Shown piece by piece: positions 59,974-64,000 of a stretch of 64,000 bases of DNA; within the stretch, counting starts at the first letter, position 1, and every line of letters starts with the position of its first letter. The DNA lies in contig NZ_JAAIYO010000018.1 in assembly GCF_014930455.1 (NCBI RefSeq), positions 62,001-126,000 on the forward strand. Direction: 5' to 3'. The notes beneath the pieces are model-generated. The model ran no database searches. It was given only the letters and a program-made list of their open reading frames with translations, and had not been told where the DNA came from. The translations under genes and the position numbers were made by a program. This stretch comes from Corallococcus soli. Lineage in GTDB: Bacteria > Myxococcota > Myxococcia > Myxococcales > Myxococcaceae.

Positions 59974-60534
59974 ATGTCGCTTCGAAGCACCCTGGCGGTC
60001 ACCGCCGCTGTCCTGTCGCTCGCCCTCCCGGTTGCCGCTTCGGCCGCCGACCTCAAGGTGGCCTACGTCGACCTGCAGCGCGTGCTGCTGGAGGTGGACG
60101 ACGGAAAGGCCGCCAAGCTGCGCCTGCAGAAGTGGCTGGAGGCCCGCCAGAAGGAGATCGACGCGGAGCAGGACACGCTGCGCAAGGAGAAGGAACTCCT
60201 CGACAAGCAGGCCAGCGCCATGAGCGAGGCCACCCGCACGCAGAAGGCCACCGAGCTCCAGAAGAAGGTCATGGAGCTGGCGCAGAAGTACGAGCGCAGC
60301 CGCGCCGAGGCGGCCAACAAGGAGCGCCAGGAGATGGAGCCCATCATCTCCCGCATCGACCAGGTCATCGCGACCATCGCGGAGCGGGACGGCCTGGGCT
60401 TCGTGCTGGACAAGCGCGACTCCGGCATCGTCTTCGCGCTGGGCCAGTACGACATCTCCAACGAGGTCGTGCGCAGCTACAACAACGCCAAGAAGTCCTC
60501 GCCGGTGGCCAAGGACGCCCCGGTCAAGAAGTAG
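59974..60534 (+). CDS. skp: Periplasmic chaperone OmpH/Skp family
   Basis: A 186-residue protein. Signal peptide (about 1-24, ending ASAAD), then [17 protein letters not shown] and a long charged coiled coil (about 45-125) with many Lys/Glu/Arg, and a C-terminal strand [20 protein letters not shown]. It holds unfolded outer-membrane proteins for BamA. An AGGAG box precedes the ATG. lpxD follows after 20 bases. Confidence 0.9.
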   Translation: MSLRSTLAVTAAVLSLALPVAASAADLKVAYVDLQRVLLEVDDGKAAKLRLQKWLEARQKEIDAEQDTLRKEKELLDKQASAMSEATRTQKATELQKKVMELAQKYERSRAEAANKERQEMEPIISRIDQVIATIAERDGLGFVLDKRDSGIVFALGQYDISNEVVRSYNNAKKSSPVAKDAPVKK

Positions 60535-60554
60535 GCGACAAAGGAACCGCCCCC

Positions 60555-61619
60555 GTGCCCTCCGCACCTTCCGCGCACCGGCTGGGGGACATCGCCGCCC
60601 ACGTCCGGGGTGAGCTCCTCGGCGACCCCGGACTGCTCGTCCACGGCCTGAACGGGCTGGAGGAAGCAGCTCCCGGGGAGGTGTCGTTCTACGGCAACCC
60701 CCGCTACCGCAAGCAGTTCGAGGCCACCCGCGCCTCGGCCGTGCTGGTGGGGATGGACACCCAGGCCCGTGACGGCGTGGCGCTGGTGCGGGTGCACAAT
60801 CCGCATCTGGCGTACGCGAAGCTGCTGGCCCTGCTCCACCCCGTCGCCCGGCCGCAAGCCGGCATCCACCCGTCCGCCCACGTCCACCCGGAGGCCACGG
60901 TGCACCCGGAGGCGTCCGTGCGCGCCGGGGCGGTGGTGGAGAGGGGCGCCCAGGTCGGCGCCCGGACGGTGCTGCACCCCGGCGCCTACGTGGGCGAGGA
61001 CGCGCGCGTGGGTGACGACTGCGTGCTCTACCCCCATGCCACGGTGCGCGAGCGCTGCGTCGTGGGCTCGCGCGTCATCCTCCACGCCTCGTCGGTGGTG
61101 GGCGCGGACGGGTTCGGCTTCGCGTTCAACGCCGAAGGCGACGCGGGACCGGAGCACTTCAAGATTCCCCAGGTGGGCATCGTCCGCATCGAGGACGACG
61201 TGGAGGTGGGGGCCTGCACCTGCATCGACCGCGCGACGGTGGGTGAAACGGTGGTGGGCCGGGGCACGAAGCTCGACAATCTCGTGCAGATCGCCCACAA
61301 CGTGCGCGTGGGCCCGCTGTCGCTCATCTGTGCGCAGGCGGGCGTGTCGGGGTCGGCGGAGGTGGGCACCGGCGTGGTGCTCGCGGGGCAGGTGGGCGTG
61401 GTGGGCCACATCCGCGTGGGAGACCTGGCCAAGGTGGGCGCGCAGTCCGGCGTCGCCCATGACGTCCCGGACGGACAGGTCGTCAGTGGCAGTCCCGCCA
61501 TCCCCCACCGCGACTGGCTGCGTGCCAGTGCCGCGTCGGGGCAGCTGGCGGACCTGCTCAAGGAAGTGCGCGCCCTGCGCCGCAGGGTGGAGATGCTCGA
61601 GAAGGAGAAGGGCGGATGA
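60555..61619 (+). CDS. lpxD: UDP-3-O-acylglucosamine N-acyltransferase (LpxD)
   Basis: A 354-residue enzyme for the third step of lipid A synthesis, using acyl-ACP. N-terminal uridine-binding domain with [14 protein letters not shown], then left-handed beta-helix hexapeptide repeats (about 100-310), with the catalytic histidine region in GFGFAFN to HFKIPQ. A C-terminal helix with coiled-coil character ends the protein. The GTG start at 60555 gives the family N-terminus. It overlaps fabZ by 4 bases. Confidence 0.95.
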   Translation: MPSAPSAHRLGDIAAHVRGELLGDPGLLVHGLNGLEEAAPGEVSFYGNPRYRKQFEATRASAVLVGMDTQARDGVALVRVHNPHLAYAKLLALLHPVARPQAGIHPSAHVHPEATVHPEASVRAGAVVERGAQVGARTVLHPGAYVGEDARVGDDCVLYPHATVRERCVVGSRVILHASSVVGADGFGFAFNAEGDAGPEHFKIPQVGIVRIEDDVEVGACTCIDRATVGETVVGRGTKLDNLVQIAHNVRVGPLSLICAQAGVSGSAEVGTGVVLAGQVGVVGHIRVGDLAKVGAQSGVAHDVPDGQVVSGSPAIPHRDWLRASAASGQLADLLKEVRALRRRVEMLEKEKGG

Positions 61620-62086
61620 TGGACATCAGCGAGATCCAGAGCCTGCTGCCGCACCGCTACCCGTTCCTCCTGGTGGACCGGGTGGTGGAGATCGTGCCGG
61701 GCCAGAAGCTCACGGCGTACAAGAACGTCACCATCAACGAGCCCTTCTTCAACGGCCACTTCCCGGGCCACCCCGTCATGCCGGGCGTGCTGATCCTCGA
61801 AGCGCTCGCCCAGGCGACGGCCATCCTTGCGTACAAGACGGAAGCCATGGATCCGTCGCGGCTGGTGACGTACCTGATGGGCGTGGACAACGCGCGCTTC
61901 CGCAAGCCGGTGGTGCCCGGGGACAGGCTCCAGCTGGACATCGAGGTCATCCGTCACAAGGGCGCCATCTGGAAGACCCGGGGCCTGGCGACGGTGGACG
62001 GCGTGAAGGTGGCGGAAGGCGAGTTCCTCGCCACGGTGGTGGACAAGAACAAGGCCGCCAAGGGCGACGAGAGCGCGGCGTCGTAG
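61616..62086 (+). CDS. fabZ: 3-hydroxyacyl-ACP dehydratase FabZ
   Basis: A 156-residue hot-dog-fold dehydratase. Catalytic residues are H48 (or H52) and E62 within [21 protein letters not shown]. It removes water from beta-hydroxyacyl-ACP and competes with LpxA/LpxD for the same substrate. lpxD-fabZ-lpxA is the standard order in Gram-negatives. The ATG pair at 61616 overlaps the lpxD stop. Confidence 0.95.
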   Translation: MMDISEIQSLLPHRYPFLLVDRVVEIVPGQKLTAYKNVTINEPFFNGHFPGHPVMPGVLILEALAQATAILAYKTEAMDPSRLVTYLMGVDNARFRKPVVPGDRLQLDIEVIRHKGAIWKTRGLATVDGVKVAEGEFLATVVDKNKAAKGDESAAS

Positions 62087-62117
62087 GCGCGACGCGCGCG
62101 GCTGAGGAGAGAAGGAC

Positions 62118-62894
62118 ATGGCGCAGGTTCATCCCACCGCGGTCGTCCATCCGGGGGCCCGCCTCCACGACACCGTCGTCGTGGGGCCGTTCTCGGTCAT
62201 CGGTGAGCACGTCGTCATCGGCGCGGGCTCGCGCATCGGGCCGCACGTCGTCATCGAGGGCCGCACGACGCTCGGTGAGCGCAACCACCTCTTCCAGTTC
62301 TGCTCGGTGGGCGCCGCGCCCCAGGACTTGAAGTACGCGGGCGAAGACACCGAACTCATCATCGGCGACGACAACCAGATCCGTGAGTTCGTCACGGTGA
62401 ACCTGGGCACGGTGTCGGGCGGCGGGGCCACGCGCCTGGGCCACCGCAACCTGCTGCTCGCCAACAGCCACATCGCGCACGACTGCGAAGTGGGCAACGA
62501 GGTCCTCCTCGCCAACGGCGCCGCGCTCGCGGGCCACGTGGTGGTGGAGGACGCGGTGAAGATCTCCGGCCTCGTCGCGGTGCACCAGTTCACCCGGCTG
62601 GGCCGCTACGCGTTCATCTCCGGCGGCTCCATGGTCACCATGGACGTGCCCCCGTACTGCACGGTGCAGGGCGACCGCGCCACGCTCGTGGGCCTCAACA
62701 CCGTGGGCCTGGAGCGCGGCGGCTTCACCGAGGAGCAGATTGGCCGCGTGAAGGAGGCCTACCGCATCCTCTTCCGCTCCAAGCTGGGGCTCCAGGACGC
62801 GCTCGCGCAGCTGCGCGGTGAGCTGTCCAGCCACCCGGAGGTGGAGCACCTGGTGAAGTTCGTGGAGCAGAGCAAGCGCGGCGTGACGCGCTAG
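62118..62894 (+). CDS. lpxA: UDP-N-acetylglucosamine O-acyltransferase (LpxA)
   Basis: A 258-residue left-handed beta-helix enzyme that starts lipid A synthesis. Hexapeptide repeats run through the first 190 residues. Catalytic H121 lies in NSHIAHDCEVGN. The C-terminal helical domain has GLNTVGLERGGFT. GAGGAGAGAAGG lies upstream of the ATG. Followed by lpxI. Confidence 0.95.
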   Translation: MAQVHPTAVVHPGARLHDTVVVGPFSVIGEHVVIGAGSRIGPHVVIEGRTTLGERNHLFQFCSVGAAPQDLKYAGEDTELIIGDDNQIREFVTVNLGTVSGGGATRLGHRNLLLANSHIAHDCEVGNEVLLANGAALAGHVVVEDAVKISGLVAVHQFTRLGRYAFISGGSMVTMDVPPYCTVQGDRATLVGLNTVGLERGGFTEEQIGRVKEAYRILFRSKLGLQDALAQLRGELSSHPEVEHLVKFVEQSKRGVTR

Positions 62895-62933
62895 GCGCGG
62901 CAGGCCCTTCTGCACGGCACGAAAGGGGAACGG

Positions 62934-63737
62934 GTGGAGCGCATCGGGCTCATCGCGGGCAACGGCCAGCTTCCCTTCCTCTTCGCGCGCGCCGCCCGGG
63001 CCCGGGGCCTGGACGTGGTGGTGGCCGCGCACCGCGGGGAGACGGACCCGGCGCTCGAGGCGGAGGTGGGCCACTTCGCCTGGGTGCGCGTGGGCCAGGT
63101 GGACCGCATCCAGAAGGTCTTCCGGCAGGCCGGCGTGAAGCAGGCGGCCATGGCGGGCGGCATCGGCCGCGTGAAGGCCCTCTCCGACGCGCGGCCGGAC
63201 CTGGGCGCGGTGCGCATCATCTCCCGCCTGCGCAGCTTCCGGGACGACGCGCTGTTGCGCGCGGTGGCCGCGGACTTCGAAGCGCGCGGCATCACCATCA
63301 TCGCGCCCACGGACTTCCTGGGGGAGGTGCTGTGCCCGGAGGGCCTGCTGGCCGGCCCCGCGCTCAAGCCTGCCCAGGAGAAGGACGTGGCCCTGGGCCG
63401 CGAGGTGGCGGTGCTGCTGGGGCAGGCGGACGTGGGCCAGACGGTCGTCGTCCGCGACGGCCACGTGCTCGCGCTGGAGGCCGTGGAGGGCACCGACGAG
63501 ACCATCCGCCGGGGCGCGAAGCTGGGCGGCCCGGGCGCCGTGGTGGTGAAGCGCTGCAAGCCGGAGCAGGACCTGCGCTTCGACCTGCCCGCCGTGGGCC
63601 CGCGCACCCTGGAGGTCATGGACGAAGCCGGCGCCCGGGTGCTGGCGCTGGAGGTAGGGCGCACGGTGCTGTTGGACGCACCCGCGCTCTTCGCGGGCGC
63701 CACCGCGCGGGGCATCTCGCTCGTCGGCGTGAGGTAG
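62934..63737 (+). CDS. lpxI: UDP-2,3-diacylglucosamine pyrophosphatase LpxI (DUF1009)
   Basis: A 267-residue protein of the LpxI family, which cleaves UDP-diacylglucosamine to lipid X and UMP, replacing LpxH. It begins IGLIAGNGQLPFLFARAA, keeps MAGGIGRVK, and the C-terminal domain has KRCKPEQDLRFDLPAVGP and VMDEAGARVLALEVGRT. GTG start with a GAAAGGGGAACGG box. The next lipid A gene (lpxB) is not in the window. Confidence 0.92.
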   Translation: MERIGLIAGNGQLPFLFARAARARGLDVVVAAHRGETDPALEAEVGHFAWVRVGQVDRIQKVFRQAGVKQAAMAGGIGRVKALSDARPDLGAVRIISRLRSFRDDALLRAVAADFEARGITIIAPTDFLGEVLCPEGLLAGPALKPAQEKDVALGREVAVLLGQADVGQTVVVRDGHVLALEAVEGTDETIRRGAKLGGPGAVVVKRCKPEQDLRFDLPAVGPRTLEVMDEAGARVLALEVGRTVLLDAPALFAGATARGISLVGVR

Positions 63738-63873
63738 GTCCGCCACCTCCAGAAGAGCACCCTCGTATCGGGCTGGCCCGGGCCGGGGAGGGCGCCTAGC
63801 GTTGGGGAATCCGTCACCCCGGGCTGGAGTTGCCTCCCCACCTCCCCCCGCGACGCCGAGGCCGACGCCGCCC

Positions 63874-64000
63874 ATGTCCGTTCGACTCCTACCCTCCGCA
63901 GTGCTGCTGTCGGCGCTCGTGCTCCTGCCCCTGCCCGCGTTCGCGGAGGCCATCCGGGTGTCCCTGGAGGGCCGCGCGGCACTGGGGGAGGGCGTCCCCG
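63874..64000 (+). CDS. Start of a secreted/periplasmic protein (runs off the right edge)
   Basis: The 42 visible codons encode a signal peptide (MSVRLLPSAVLLSALVLLPLP, cleaved about after AFA) followed by IRVSLEGRAAL. There is no homology visible in so short a piece. A TAGCGT lies at 63797-63802, possibly its -10. The gene is 136 bases after lpxI and does not look like lpxB. Confidence 0.6.
   Translation, partial: MSVRLLPSAVLLSALVLLPLPAFAEAIRVSLEGRAALGEGVP

Overview
The window is a gene-dense, very GC-rich (about 70% by eye) bacterial chromosome segment with no tRNA, rRNA, insertion sequence, prophage or CRISPR array that I can see. No stretch longer than about 300 bases lacks a gene. Gene order (yceD-rpmF-plsX-fabH-fabD-fabG-acpP-fabF, rib genes with nusB, a receptor-less che cluster with a HEAT-repeat protein, bamA-skp-lpxD-fabZ-lpxA-lpxI), many GTG/TTG starts and the abundance of two-component and Che proteins point to a myxobacterium of the Myxococcus/Corallococcus type. 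The genus is an inference.

Layout. 1-8.6 kb (minus strand): the start of a PhoB-like response regulator, a SixA phosphatase, a TauE/DUF1634 membrane pair, a secreted trypsin-like protease, then phoB-like, phoR-like and metallophosphoesterase genes with a candidate Pho box in front, and a lipoprotein/periplasmic protein pair. 8.7-15.2 kb: the fatty-acid synthesis operon behind a good sigma-70-like promoter. 15.3-20.9 kb: rpiB, glyA, nrdR, ribD, ribE, ribH, nusB and an orphan aminopeptidase N-domain. 21.0-29.4 kb: a chemosensory cluster (cheY, cheA, two cheW, HEAT-repeat protein, cheR, cheB, cheY) followed by an ABC exporter pair. 32-40.6 kb: a dehydrogenase, a cupin, divergent asnS and leuS, lptE convergent with rpsT, and a MazG protein carrying an extra C-terminal domain.

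40.7-51.4 kb: a TPR/zinc-ribbon membrane protein, a DUF4388 protein with a pseudopilin-like tail, phoH, pgpH, a cupin-YbeY fusion, a DUF4105 membrane protein and prfB with the classic +1 frameshift. 51.5-52.6 kb: an ECF sigma/anti-sigma pair with a possible autoregulated promoter. 52.7-63.7 kb: lysS followed by outer-membrane biogenesis genes (lolC/E, lolD, bamA, skp, lpxD, fabZ, lpxA, lpxI). The last 127 bases start a secreted protein that runs off the window.

Most genes are conserved housekeeping functions. The least ordinary items are the cupin-YbeY and MazG-VOC-like fusions, the DUF4388/pseudopilin-like chimera, the receptor-less Che cluster, the orphan M17 N-domain, a Lol permease with about 300 extra residues, a LeuRS with a KMGKR loop, and a recurring -10-like box 6-8 nt before start codons that suggests leaderless mRNAs. 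I saw no wholly new multi-gene system.
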